Shown here: positions 1-11,119 of the stretch, piece after piece
Numbering within the stretch: the first letter of the stretch is position 1
How the letters are laid out: every line of letters starts with the position of its first letter
From: Podaxis mareebaensis
Lineage: Eukaryota; Basidiomycota; Agaricomycetes; Agaricales; Agaricaceae
Assembly (NCBI GenBank): GCA_018524725.1
Contig: JAEUWP010000523.1
Span: forward strand, 62,001 to 126,000
DNA: 64,000 nt
Reading direction: 5' to 3'
Made by a program: the position numbers and the translations under genes
Notes under the pieces: model-generated
Seen by the model: the letters and a program-made list of their open reading frames with translations, nothing else
Databases searched by the model: none
Told to the model about the DNA's origin: nothing

Positions 1-1044
1 AATGATCATACTGGTACATCGATGAATTCGACGAAGGCAAAGCCGAAGCTGGCCATTGTGACCTTGTCTTTGATGAGGATAATTCGTTTCATCCCCTTTG
101 CACCTTGTTTACCCGGACCCGAAGAATAGAGCATAGCTTGATAAATGGCCTGTGGACCAGAAAGAGGGTCCAAGCCTCGAAATAGGAGAACAGGAGCTTG
201 GGTATTTCCAATATCACGGGTACCATCGTTGGTATTAGCGCGGTTGAACCGACGGTCATGGTGAGAGGCGCTCTGGGAATAGTCGATCTTGACTCGTCGA
301 CCATTGTGAGGAGCTCCTGTCTCGAGCGCTTTATAGAAAGCGGCAGTTGCTGAAGCTCCGTGGGAAGCGGGAGGAGGGACTTGGATGAACGGGAAGAGTG
401 GATCAACGAATGCGCGAGCATGGTCCACACTGGTGAACTGCGCAAAGCCGAAGCCTTTCGAGGAACCTTTGAAAACCCATGACGAACAACGTCAATTAAT
501 GCGTAAAAACAAAGGGTAATGTGCAAGTGCCTGATGTTCTCTCTCGGATGATTGTGACTGTTTCAATGCTGCATCCTTGTGACGTGAGGTACGCTTGAAG
601 CTGGATACTACTATGAGCGAGACATTAATGACTCAAAGAGCAAGTGATACGAACATCCGCTTCTGTGAAATCGGGATCGAGGCCGAGAAATATGACATGG
701 GGACTGGGTTCAGAGGGTATCAAACGCTTCTTGCCGAAACCGCCACCACCGCGATGCCGGTCGTCTTGTCCATAGTCTTGATAATCGCTCTTGTGGTAAT
801 ATGCAGAGTTCTGTGCGCCATCGTCATATGCGTATGAGGAGTCAAAGCCCTGGTAATCATATTGCGGTAAATAGCATGAGTAAGAAGGAAGGGTGTGAAT
901 GCGCACTCCGTTATTGAACTTTCGCCTTTTGCCTTCTCCGTAGTAGTCATCATCTCGTCCACGAGGATTTGCTCGTGAATCTGCGCTCCAGGCGTTGTCG
1001 TTCCAAGGGTCCTTGCCTCTGTCCCACTCGCGGTTGTAGGCCAT
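1..1044 (-). CDS. RRM-domain RNA-binding protein, N-terminal part (truncated at left edge)
   Basis: The gene runs leftwards off the window; only its 5' part is here. Model: exons 1044-907, 849-655, 600-531 and 466-12, with the next intron starting at position 11; phases close. The start is the ATG at 1044-1042 (MAYNREWDRG). The N terminus is rich in Arg, Asp, Gly and Tyr. RRM 1 follows (RNP-like VIFLGLDPDFTEAD, then KGFGFAQF) and then a second RRM-like region (VLLFRGLDPLSG, then FGFAFVEF). Two RRMs with an RDG-rich head resemble RBM5/RBM10-type splicing factors, but the diagnostic C-terminal part (OCRE, G-patch) lies outside, so that is inference. Intron 467-530 has a GC donor. Intron 850-906 is a multiple of three, so retention would keep the frame. 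The start lies 94 bp from the divergent NDUFB4-like start. Confidence 0.75.
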
Positions 1045-1138
1045 GGGGAAGGGATGTGAGGTTATGGTGGACGTCAGGTGGAAAGAGTGATACAAACAAA
1101 GCACAAACAAACTCCTGCCTTCTTCATCCTCCACTACC

Positions 1139-1584
1139 ATGGGACACGGTGAGCACATGCCCTCCTCTACCCACCCTCAGTGCTAACCATGTAGTTTCTA
1201 GGACCTGTCAAGGTAACTGACACCTCCATACACGCTCAGAAAGACGCTCATTTGCTCGTTTAGGAAGATCCCGCCATTGAGCGGTTCAACACTATGGTAC
1301 AACTTGACCTCTGCATAACTCTGCTCTGTACTGATGGTTTGACAGCGTGAAACCGCATATCTGAGGTTTAGGTGGACACCGGTCACAGTTCGTGCAGCAG
1401 TCCTCGGCTTCATCGTCGTGCCGACTACCATCTACTACCTTGCAGACAAGTACCATGTTCGTGACCCGCTTGCTTCCGAGATTGTTATTTGCTCACATCT
1501 CCGCAGGTCCAATGGGATTGGGTTGGAAAGCGTCGAGGCCAATCTCTAGATTCTCTCGCGGCGCAAGCACAACAGTCGGAATAA
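1139..1584 (+). CDS. NDUFB4: Complex I accessory subunit, NDUFB4/B15-like (80 aa)
   Basis: Model: exons 1139-1148, 1202-1212, 1264-1296, 1346-1456, 1507-1584 (243 nt, 80 aa). The protein begins MGHGPVKEDPAIERFNTM, has a conserved RETAYLRFRWTP stretch, one hydrophobic membrane segment (about residues 35-52) and a WDWVGKRRGQSL C-terminal part. This order (short head, DPAIERF, one transmembrane helix, charged tail) is what I know from fungal B15/NDUFB4 subunits of mitochondrial NADH:ubiquinone oxidoreductase. The assignment rests on recalled pattern, not a search. Exon 2 is only 11 nt and the gene has four introns for 80 codons. It is divergent from the RRM gene and convergent with COQ7, which makes the ubiquinone used by complex I. 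Confidence 0.65.
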
Positions 1585-1706
1585 TTTACTTGTATACTTT
1601 CATTTTCGTCACTTTAGAACAAGAACTTGGTATTCAGACCATTACGACCAACTGGTCTACTAAAATAGACTAGGGAACATATCGGTATGCCTTTGTAGCG
1701 GACTTC

Positions 1707-2493
1707 TCAGACCCGCTTGCAAAGCTCTATTGCCACTTTACAACCTGCTCCAACCATGCTACTGAGGAGGGCATGCGCTGGCGCTCGTTGGGAGAAGTTC
1801 TCAACTGCAATATCCAGGTGTTCGAGTTCATCATCCCGAAATTCTTTAATGACTTCCCGGAGCAGAGACACACTGGGATGATCATTTGGTAGTGATTCCA
1901 TTTCTTTCAATTGACTAGGCGTGCGTGAGATTAGGCGAGACGTTCATTCTCACTATACTAACTTACTCGTCGTAGTGTTCACCAATGACTGTTTCAACAG
2001 CCTCTGTGCAGGCCATAGCCGCCTCCCGACCCATAAGCGCAGTGACCGCACCCAAACCGAACCCTGCAATTTTGGCTATATCTGTGAGCAATGTCGGCCG
2101 GACCCGGTGCTGCACCTGAAGTTTGTCCATAACTGCAAGATGTTTCTTCTCCTGGTCCCACATTTCCTGCAACTCTGTCAGCACAAAATACGACATGGCG
2201 GGCACCATCGTATTCACCTGCAAAAGAACACCTGTCTCGGGATCACGACCAAGGACAGCCATTTGGCCCATGTATATCCAGTTCGCCGCTACCTCGCCAG
2301 CTTGGTCTACGCGCAATGCAGCATCCAAGGCAGCCCGCTGCCCCTCAGTTATACCTGTTGGAGTCGTCGATACAGCCGGATTCTTGGCTTGGGTTTGGTC
2401 AAAGTATATTGATGAAGCCAGTGTCTTTGCATCTGTGGTCATTCTGCGAGCCCGGATCAGCCGGGCTGCTCTTGCTGCATTCCGGGACAACAT
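1707..2493 (-). CDS. COQ7: COQ7, 5-demethoxyubiquinone hydroxylase
   Basis: Two exons, 2493-1967 and 1914-1707, give 244 aa. The start is ATG 2493-2491 ([17 protein letters not shown]); the upstream in-frame GTG is not needed. The head is Arg/Ala-rich and lacks acidic residues, as in a mitochondrial presequence. The COQ7 carboxylate-bridged di-iron fold is visible as two similar halves: ALRVDQAGE and the ExxH in WDQEKKHL, then [11 protein letters not shown] and the ExxH in DDELEHLD. The family hydroxylates demethoxyubiquinone in the late steps of coenzyme Q synthesis at the mitochondrial inner membrane. Length is normal for fungal COQ7. The start is 159 bp from the divergent start at 2653. 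Confidence 0.93.
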
Positions 2494-2652
2494 CTTCAGC
2501 ACCAGGACCGTACTTGCTCAACCTGAAGAAGTGATGACGATGGGTGTCGCGGTCACGTGCAGCAATTGATTGAGTTTGATCTGGGCAAGAGGAAACAAGG
2601 TTACCTGCTTAACAACTGCTACCATCTACTTCCCTATTCTCTGTTCTTTACC

Positions 2653-3769
2653 ATGTCTGCGACGTAAGGCATCTCTATACCATACCTACGTCCCTTTAAC
2701 TATCACATAGATTTACCCCCTCAAATGCAATCGATATGTCCAACGAGAAAACCTGGCCGTCCAGTCTAGGTGCGTTCATTACCAGGTGCCCTATTCGCAA
2801 CGGTTAATTCTTATCTAGGCTTACTTGACTGGGACTCGACCAACATTGTTTTTACCAAACGTTCCTTGATTGAATTCCTCAAGAACGTCCCCCTGTTACA
2901 TAGTCCAGAACGTTTCATTCAACGTCAGTGTTTACAGGTACACGGGAATAACTGTTGACCCCAACTTTGGGACCATTGCAAAACTTCCACGTACGCCCTG
3001 CCTGTATAATCCTCCAACTGATCTTTACCTGACCGTCCTCAGGTTATGCCAAGTTTGGCACCATCTCCTCAGCTTCTTCGGATACACCCAGCACGCCCAT
3101 ATCAGATGCTGTTACTGAAGGTATGTATACTCAGTCACTATCCATCCTTCATTAGACATTTACATCATCCTTCACTGGAGCCGCGTCAAGTGCGGGGAAC
3201 GATTTCAAACCCTCAAGGCGCGTTAGAGCCGCTCCTGGAGGCACACATACCGATATCTTTGGCAACGAAGAGGACGATGACGCGCTCGCAAACGCTCCAC
3301 CCAGGCCGGTGGGGGTGGAGGTAAGCTATCTAATTGCTCGGAGTATGCGATCTCATTCCTACTATCAAATATTAGGAGCGGACACCTGCCAAGGCGGAGG
3401 CCGTAAAAGCCACCAGCAACGTAACGGCATCGGATTCCACAGAAACGCACACACCCGAGTTTAGGCCTAGCAGGTCCGTTCGCTTATCTTTCCGGCCGAT
3501 TCATGAGTAATAGCCCGGTAATAGGCGAGTTCGCACCACCCCTGGAGGTACAAGCTCGATTAGTAGTATCTTTGGATCTGACGACACACAAGATGAGTTC
3601 AAGCCTACTCGAAGGTTTGTTTCCATTGCATGATGCAAACCTATAAACCATTGATCCCCGTCTTCAGAGTTAGAGAAGGTCCTGGTGGGCAAGACCACCT
3701 CGGAGGCGTGAGTAGATATCCAAATCCAAACATTTGCCGATCCTCATCACATATCCACAGCTCTTCTAG
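2653..3769 (+). CDS. Small protein with RVR-PGG-IFG repeats, HN1/Jupiter-like (model partly uncertain)
   Basis: The 3' half is clear: exons 3182-3320, 3376-3473 and two short exons ending at TAG 3767-3769 encode three related motifs: RRVRAAPGGTHTDIFG, RRVRTTPGGTSSISSIFG and RRVREGPGGQDHLGG. Such R-V-x-x-PGG-(S/T)-x-x-IFG repeats are typical of the HN1/Jupiter (JPT) family and recall SPIRAL1-type microtubule proteins; function here is inference. The probable 5' exons are 2653-2663 (11 nt) and 2711-2769 (MSATFTPSNAIDMSNEK). The stretch 2819-3120 could not be joined with certainty: one reading ends at TGA 2956-2958, so this may be two genes or need one more intron. The start faces COQ7 across 159 bp. 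Confidence 0.4.
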
Positions 3770-3882
3770 GTCGTGGCGTCCCCGTTGAATAAAAGTAAAT
3801 TGGGTTCGAGGCACGTACATGGCTGATACATAAGCTGTAACGTATAAAAGACACGGGTAAATATGTTGAAGTTCCAAAGACA

Positions 3883-3898
3883 AAAAAGAAAAAAAATA
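3883..3898 (-). terminator. RNA polymerase III T-run terminator of the tRNA
   Basis: Just downstream of the tRNA on its own strand are two runs of at least six T residues separated by one C, about 13-28 nt past the acceptor arm. A run of four or more T ends pol III transcription. Confidence 0.7.
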
Positions 3899-3910
3899 GG
3901 CTCAACATAT

Positions 3911-4006
3911 GGTAGCGGCGAGGTTCGAACTCGCGCGGACTCACGCCCATTGGGAATCAAGCAGTAACTTAAATCCAACGCCTTAGACCAACTCGGCCAC
4001 GCTACC
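3911..4006 (-). tRNA. tRNA-Leu (anticodon TAA) with a short intron
   Basis: On the minus strand the acceptor arm pairs perfectly (GGTAGCG with CGCTACC). The D-loop region has TGGCCGAGTTGGTCTAAGGC and the T-arm has GAGTTCGAACCTC. The loop reads TTTAAG, giving anticodon TAA. About 12 nt interrupt the gene directly after position 37, the canonical place for a nuclear tRNA intron. A long variable arm (TGGGCGTGAGTCC) agrees with a class II leucine tRNA. With this register the top anticodon-stem pair (31-39) is an A-C mismatch, so the exact intron ends could shift by a base. Confidence 0.9.
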
Positions 4007-4499
4007 TTGCAACTTGATTGGCAATTTTGATTTGCATATGATTTGTCTAACCAGATGATGATGATGAGTGACATGGGCTTATCCATCCCAAGTGGGGAAT
4101 GACGGGTACAACTGCCCCAAGTCTCCTGAATGATCGCTTTGACCTATGCTAAGTTATAGTATTGATATGTTCTGGCAAGATACCTCTCAGATTGGCAACC
4201 CAACTGAGCAGTACATTATATTACTCTTTAATCTCAGCAGGTGTCCACACATTGCCTCAACCCAATTCAGGCACTCAGGTACAGATTGCTCACCAGAACA
4301 GTGCTCATAGGTTGTTTTCACCACTGCGCTCCTCGCATGATTCCCATTGGGCAACAGCTTATTGGCAGACCAACCTCTTTCTTTCCGCACCTGCCGTTAA
4401 CATAACACTATTGCCGTGGACGTCAAACCCGGTGAACTTTCTGGCGTCCCCAGAATGGGCCTGGGGTTCTCACTGCGTATGTCCTGAACACCAGGTCGC

Positions 4500-7400
4500 A
4501 TGTAGTAGTCATTGATCGCACTGCAGTCACGAAATCGTATGAGGCAATCAAGAGCGTCAAAGTGTACAAGGTGGCTTTCGGGGTGACGCCCATTTCCACA
4601 GACGCTTCCTAATGCACACCCCAGAGGAGATGTGAGAGCGTTGCCTGCCAGTGTGAAGATCTCTTGGTGGCATTACAAGAATCAGTAGAAGGTCTGGAAG
4701 GAAAACGTGAGGCCGCAATTGATGATGAAATGGCTGGGTGGGTGTAATTCGTCTCTCTCAAGGATCCTTGTTTATAGCGAACAAGGGATTGTCCAGCACA
4801 TCTGGGAAAAGGTTACGCAATGGGCAAAGTGCAACTACCCGAAGAGCTTTCTGCTCCAAGGAGATATTCGGGAGGGACCTTTGGAAATAGACCGACATAT
4901 TCATTCTGTCGGGCTCAAGTCCTCAGTATGTTGCCTCTTTAGCAGAGCCGGTTAAGATGGGCATGAATACGGCGCGTTTCAACCTTGAAATGAGGAACGC
5001 ACAGAAGAATGAACAAGTGGAACTCCGTGATTTCCTCGCTCGAATCGTCAAAGACGTGGATGACATCCGGAGGCTTGTTGCGCTGGAATCGCCCAACAAC
5101 CCCATCGTCGAAGAGGTCATGGCTAGTCTGCAGACCGTGAGCCCTTTATTGCGACTCACCGAGGTCCCCTCGATCTCACACAGTCCAGGAGTCTCATGGC
5201 CCCCGACTTACGAGCAGCTCACGAAGAAACATTCAAGAGAGGTTTATGAATGCTACGTCAGAAGACCCGAAAGCCACCCCCGTTCACTGATCGTAAGTCA
5301 TTCGGATTCTACATCTGACTACGATATTAAAAGTATTCAGTGAGTGGGCAGGTCGAGGTAATAAGAAAGCACCACATAGCGGCAGGAACTCACAACGACG
5401 TCTATAGTGGGCTATGGTTGAACAAGGAAAGCTTGCTCTGCGTTCACCTCGACTCCTGCCAGGCAGCCGCGGCGTACAGCGGGTAGGTCCTTTCCGATTA
5501 ATCGACCCATGACGACTCAGTGACCATTTCATCTAGTGTTTCGAGAGGGATTTAATAATCTGGCGCAAGCTCGATCACCCTAACATAGTGCCGCCGTATG
5601 GTATCTTTTACGAAGGGTCCGACATCTCTTCGGTCGGTATTTCTCTGAACCGCGCTAGTTTTGCATTGCGTTGACCTTGGTGTCCTAGGTGTCGCCCTGG
5701 ATGGAGAATGGAATTGTGCTGGACTATATCGCAAGACATTGATCGCCTCCAGTTGATATATCAGGCAGCAACAGGTATGTGCCACAAGGGTCCATTCTTT
5801 GTTGTCCTTACAGACCAACCATTTAACAAGGCTAGAATATTTGCACGAGAATGACGTCGTTTATGGGGACGTGCGGGCGGTAGGTCTTACCTCGCTCGAA
5901 AAACGAAATACTTGAGCGTCTCGGGGAAATATTCTTATTGACGGGAACAGTGTCGCCCGTCAGAGCGACTTTGGAATGTCAAAGATGTTGGAAGACGTAG
6001 GTCGCTTGGTTTTCTCCCCCGCAAGGCCAATATTACTCACAGTTATTGTATAGGTTGGCCACGGAGCAACGACATTGCCAGGCCTTAATCCCCGGCGACA
6101 TGCACCGGAGCTGTTAGAGCCCAATACCTTGTTTTCTAAAGAGACGGATGTTTGGTCCTTCGCCATGGCGTGTCTCGAGATCCTGACTGGGCAACCGCCA
6201 TCTGCGGTAATCAAGAACGGCATGGTTGTCTATCAGCAATTGATGAAGATAAACATCCCCAAAGACCCACCCAAGTGACAGGCCGTCTGGTCATTGCTCA
6301 AGGAATGTTGGGAAAAAAACCTAAGTCCATGCCCTCCATCTCAGGGGTTAGGAAGCAGATTGACGCAATCCGTAGCACCCCTAGTAAACCCAGGTTTCAA
6401 GCTGGTGCGGCCATAATGTATTACAACCCCCGGCACAAAACTCACACAAAGTGTAGCTCCCCAGATCGCCGGTATCGGGAGACGCGCATCTGATATCGGC
6501 TTCCGCAAACCCAACAGAAAGTGTGACTCTGTCTCGTCGGCAACTTCTTGAGGGACTGGAAGTGTCCAATCGCGACCCTCTGGTTATGTGGAAGAACCGA
6601 AGAGTATAACGCCAAGCACCTCTTATTCTAGTTCTACATCACCTAAAGAACCACCGAAGGTTGAACTCCCCCTTGAGGAGGACTGGAAACTCAAATTCGA
6701 GCTCGTAGACGTTGCAGTACGCGGGATTACCTTGACAAGCCTTTAACCCCTATTAGTGAATCGTCAGCATCCGCTACTGCTCCGAATTCCAGGGTTCCTG
6801 AGCCCAAGAGTGTGCTGACATCGGATTCTTCAAGCCGATTCAGCTCAGCACGGGCAGCCATTACAGACGCTAGTATCGTTATCAACCTTCACAGGGATGG
6901 TAGCGTCTCTTCCGGGACTTTGGAAGGCTTCGTGGAGAGGACGATTACCGGCTTCAATAAGTCGGTTTGCTCGCCTGAATACGATGGCCTCCGTCATATA
7001 ATACTAGGTCTTCGGCGGGACATGGAATTCTGGGACATTCTGCCGTCCAGTACTGTAGATTTCGCATCCGCAGAAGAGTCTTCAGTGTCGTTAAGCGGCG
7101 TTTTTACGAAGCTGAGCACACTATTGTCCAACGCCCGGAGGATCGCACTGCTAGGCAATACAAGTACGTCTCATCCCTACCGGAAAACGAATTCCTCGCA
7201 TTGAATGTTTTGTTTCTCATAGCATCCTCGAGGTTCTCTCGTACTGGGTCTCTACACCCCATTTGTCGCTTGAGCCTCAGCTCGTAAGGCAAGTACGCAA
7301 CTTCTGTGACAACGCAAAAACCAAGATTAACAGTCCGACGATGAGGGAGAAGGTCGAAGAAATCACCCAATCGCTCGACCAAGATGTAAGTTCACAACTC

Positions 7401-8105
7401 CTGCTCCTTGGTTGACCTCGCTGACCCCTGCATAATAGATCCGATTTGCCTCCCAGCCTCCAACCCAGGGACCTCCAATGCGGGCTTCAGATGTGCTACC
7501 AAGCGACCTCGCTATCGGCCTCACCCTCCCTGAGGGCGACGAGCTCCAGCAAGTATCCCCCTCAGATTACGTCGGAGGACATCCGGTACCCAATGCTGCG
7601 GAAGCAGCCAAACAGGTAAACGACCAGATTGTCAAGTGGGTACAAAAGTCTGTGTTACACTCTGACGATGTCCTGCAGAGAACGGAAGTCATGACGTTCT
7701 TCCTGAACGCCGCCAAGGTGCGCACACACCCTCGTCTTCTTGGTATCAACTTGTCACCGACAGGGGCGTATATAGGAATGTTTACAGCTGCATAACTTTG
7801 CATCAGCTGTCGCCATCGCCTCAGCTTTGAACTCTCCAGCAATATCAGCACTGGATTACACCCGAGACCAGCTTGAGCAGCCGCTAAAACTCATCCTCCG
7901 CGAGCTCACCGAACTCGTCAGCGAAAACAAGAACTACCTGAACTAGTCCAAGTTGGAGAATATCGCGCTGGACGACGAGAGTGTGGATGGGGAGTTGTTC
8001 GAGCAGGCGAAGCAGATGAGGATTAAGGAGATGGTCGTGAAGAGGAATCGGGTTACTGAGAAGGAGCGGATGGGGCTCAGGCAGCTTAAAAAGGAGAAGA
8101 ATTAG
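4500..8105 (+). pseudogene. Decayed protein kinase / RasGEF-like gene
   Basis: Spliced segments encode a basidiomycete-style helical N-terminal region (about 4640-5160), then a kinase domain: RDLIIWRKLDHPNIVPPYG (about 5545), VSPWMENG, DRLQLIYQAATG, YLHENDVVYGDVRA (in place of HRD..K..N), SDFGMSKML, APELL and DVWSFAMACLEILTG, finishing near 6390. A RasGEF-like C-terminal part follows (LEGFVERTITGFN near 6930; HNFASAVAIASALNSPAISAL near 7800). The frame is broken at least three times: a shift at about 5740, in-frame TGA 6276-6278 between PPK and QAVWSLL, and TAG 7944-7946 after SENKNYLN. The RasGEF catalytic region stops early. The HRD Asp context is VYGDVRA and the usual DFG is present. I call it a pseudogene; sequencing errors or unrecognised introns could explain one lesion but not easily all three. 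It could also be two adjacent broken genes. Confidence 0.6.
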
Positions 8106-8159
8106 TAGATTTGTTTGAAGGGGAGAGGGAAGCTCTCCCCGGTTGTTTTGTCTGTCTGA

Positions 8160-8176
8160 TTTTTTTTTTTTTTTTT
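8160..8176 (+). repeat. Poly-T tract
   Basis: An uninterrupted run of about 17 T follows the kinase/RasGEF pseudogene. It is a simple homopolymer and may be a relic 3' signal. Confidence 0.8.
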
Positions 8177-8631
8177 CGCTTTGTTGATTGCTCATCTTGC
8201 GTTACCACGTGTAACTGTTTTATACCAGCCCGCTAAATCTTATTCACGCCACGCTATTCTCATACCCCACACATGCTACATATTTATTGGATCACATACT
8301 TTTCAACTGTCGCGTATATGTAATCTAGTTGTAGTGCACATGCTATTTCTGGCCTTGCCTGGAATCTTGGATATATTCATTAGACAGCAAGTGATGCGAA
8401 AACACCGGTATAGAGTACAAAAGGAAATGATATAAATTAGGACCAAGGACCCAAATGCATGAAGGAAGAGTACGTATTAAAAGAAACCACGAAAGCAGGT
8501 CACATACGGAGATAGACAAAAAACAGCAGACATGCGACGAAAGAGGAGGGATTTGGTAACACGGAGATTTGGAAACCGCAAGAAAACAAGGGATGAATCA
8601 GCCAACTATTTAAGATGGAGAGGGGCCTTTT

Positions 8632-10880
8632 TCATCCGCTAAAGCTCCATATTTTAATGTCGTTGTCATCGCTCCCCGAGACGATTTTGTCCTCCCCGAG
8701 TGCGAGACAACTCACAGCAGCCTGGTGACCCACAAGTGTAGCAGTACATTTGCCCTCTTCTCTCGACCACACCTATACGAAACGATGTCAGGACACTCAC
8801 ATGCCAGGAAGGAAAGACACAACGAACCTTAATGGTACGATCATGGCTTCCGCTCACCAACCTCAACTTGTCACTGGCAACCGCCCATACGCCCTCGATA
8901 TGGCCAAAAAATGTGCGTACGGTCTTTCCGGTCTCAATATCCCACATCTTGATGGTGTTGTCCAGACTTCCCGAAATCAACAACGGTTTCTTGCGGTTGA
9001 TCGAGACGGCATCCCCATGGGTATCATTAGGAGATACCGATCTTGAAGATTCTTTGGAAGTGGCACACTGCCACGAGGACGCGTCAGAACCAGCGCCAGA
9101 AGGTAGCTCCTCCTTTTCCCTGGACACGTTCATCTCATCCCCCGAACCATCGCATTCTTCATCCACCAACAACTTCATGCTCTGCACCTGGCCGACGTGC
9201 CCAGTGAACTGCCTGACGCACGTCCTCTGGGTCAAGTCCCAGAGTCTGATGGTACCATCGTCAGATGCCGAAAATAGCATCTTGCCGGGGTCGATTTGAA
9301 GCGAACATGACTGACTCGAACCAGTAACGGACAATCCATCCAAAGACGACGACCCCAAGGGTTTACTCGCCCCTGCGGTCGTGTTCGAATCCCACAACTG
9401 GACCGAGTTGACCCAGTCTGAATGACCCCTTAGCGTAAACGCACCACCCGTCCTCAGATTCCACACTTTAATGGTAGCATCAACACTCCCAGACGCTAGG
9501 ACATTCGAGTCATAATTCAAACACACGACGCCCTCGGTATGACCGGTGAGCGTTCTGATACACTTGCCACCCCTCCAGTCCCAGACCTTGATGGTATTGT
9601 CCATGCTGCCAGTAATGAGCTTGACCTCGTCAAACTGCAGAGCACGAACAGCCCTCGTATGGCCCTTGAGACAATGCAACTGGACACCAGTCTCCATATT
9701 CCACACACGGACAGTACGATCATACGAGCCCGTGATGAGGACAGGAAATGCAGGATGCTGAAGGGTTTCTGAAAACTGAAGGCACATGACACCGTCAGTG
9801 TGGCCCTTGAGGGTCTTGACGGTACATCTTCCTCTTCGCCAGTTGCGCTCGATCGTCATGCGTTCGCTGTAGACGTCCTTCCACGGTCGTGTGACAGAGC
9901 AGGGAAGTGGGACAGAGTCATCAGCAGCCGGAGTGGAAGAAGTGAGGAGGGAAGTGAAAGGGGCAATCAGGGAACAAGCGCTGTTTGCCGGGGACGAGGG
10001 ATCCTCGGATCTTTGGCGCTTCAAAGGCGGGGTTAAGATATCTTTGGAAGAGCCCTCGAGTGGTCTCTTGAGGGAAGTGGGAGGATACATAAGTAGCGAC
10101 GAGGAAGAGGGCTGGGGTGATGATGACGGGGGACAGGGTGGGGTGGGGGATGACAAACGGACAACCCGCTTCTTCTCGAGAATGGGAAGACCCCAGCCAC
10201 ACTTGTTGCATTTCTGGCCGATATGCTGTTCGCAGATGCCTCTCCACAGGACGTCGTCGTCGGCGAGGGATCTCCATCGTCGAGAGACCTGAGCGGCCCT
10301 GCAGAGAGATGTGGCATCGAGATACATGAGGATCTTGAGACTGACCTCGCGTGGGAGGACAACAAAGGGGTCTATGCGAATGAGGTGGGCAAGGTGTTCT
10401 GTGAGGAGGGAGAGTTGGGAGAAGCAGCACATTGTGAGGAGGCCTTGGAGGATGAGGGCGCGGCGGGGGTGGGAGGAGGAGGAAAAGGCGGACCAGATTG
10501 CGTTGACCTGTTCGCGCTCTTCAAGGGATAGTGCGTCGAGGGACTGGAGATGGTGGGTGAGTATATGCTCATCGAGTGGCAGAGTTGATAGAGATACTTG
10601 CCTGCTGGAGTTTGAGGTTGGTGCCTTCGTCGGCCATACGCTGGTGCCGAACACAAAGCTTGCGCGGCGGAGGCTGCTGCATTGCGGGCGGAGAGGGAGC
10701 GCGGCTCGAGGGGTCGGGATCGGACTTTGGAGACTGGGTGAGTTCGTCCGGGAGGAGGGGCGGAGATGGTTCGAAGGAGAGGGGTGACATGGGAACGCTG
10801 GGCCGATCCTCCATAGGCGCCGGGGCGAGACGGGCAGCAGGGATGGTGTCGCAGACGTACGAGGACGATGAAGAGGCCAT
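8632..10880 (-). CDS. MET30: F-box/WD40 protein, MET30/SCON2 type (SCF substrate receptor)
   Basis: Exons 10880-10602, 10543-8828 and 8772-8632 give 711 aa. The start is ATG 10880-10878 (MASSSSSYVCDT); the long open frame above it belongs to another frame. After a Pro/Ser-rich head comes CVRHQRMADEGTNLKLQQ. The F-box is near residues 151-195 (DPFVVLPREVSLKIL, then CRAAQVSRRWRSLADD), then a linker with a CNKCGW motif. Seven WD40 repeats fill residues 335-711, each with GH..V and (S/T)GS.D.TI(K/R)(V/L/M)W. The family recruits substrates such as the MET4-type bZIP factor to SCF ubiquitin ligase to control sulfur metabolism and the cell cycle. The first intron (10544-10601) has a GC donor that restores the family sequence NLKLQQ-SLDALSLEE. 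Repeat 5 carries a long acidic insert. Confidence 0.9.
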
Positions 10881-11119
10881 GGGGGGATGGAAAAGACAGA
10901 GGGCATGATGATATATGGTATGTATGTCCTTGTGTACACAAATGTCGCCATCATCCATCATCCTCTCGCCAGATACGCTCTACCACAGCACAAATTTGTA
11001 TTTCCATATCACCTTGTCTGTACATGTCGCGTCATTCAATTCAAGATATATAAAAGTATCAGAAACGAAACAAGCGCCAAACACCGAAATACAACCCGAC
11101 CCGCCTCCCTCTCCAACCT

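Noticed and set aside
6276..6278. TGA in the kinase as a selenocysteine codon
   Set aside because: Fungi of this group are not known to use selenocysteine and other lesions are present; an ordinary nonsense mutation is simpler.
9800..10530. Open frames on + inside the F-box gene
   Set aside because: Shadows of the GC-rich, Pro/Ser-coding strand; the minus-strand protein is unambiguous.
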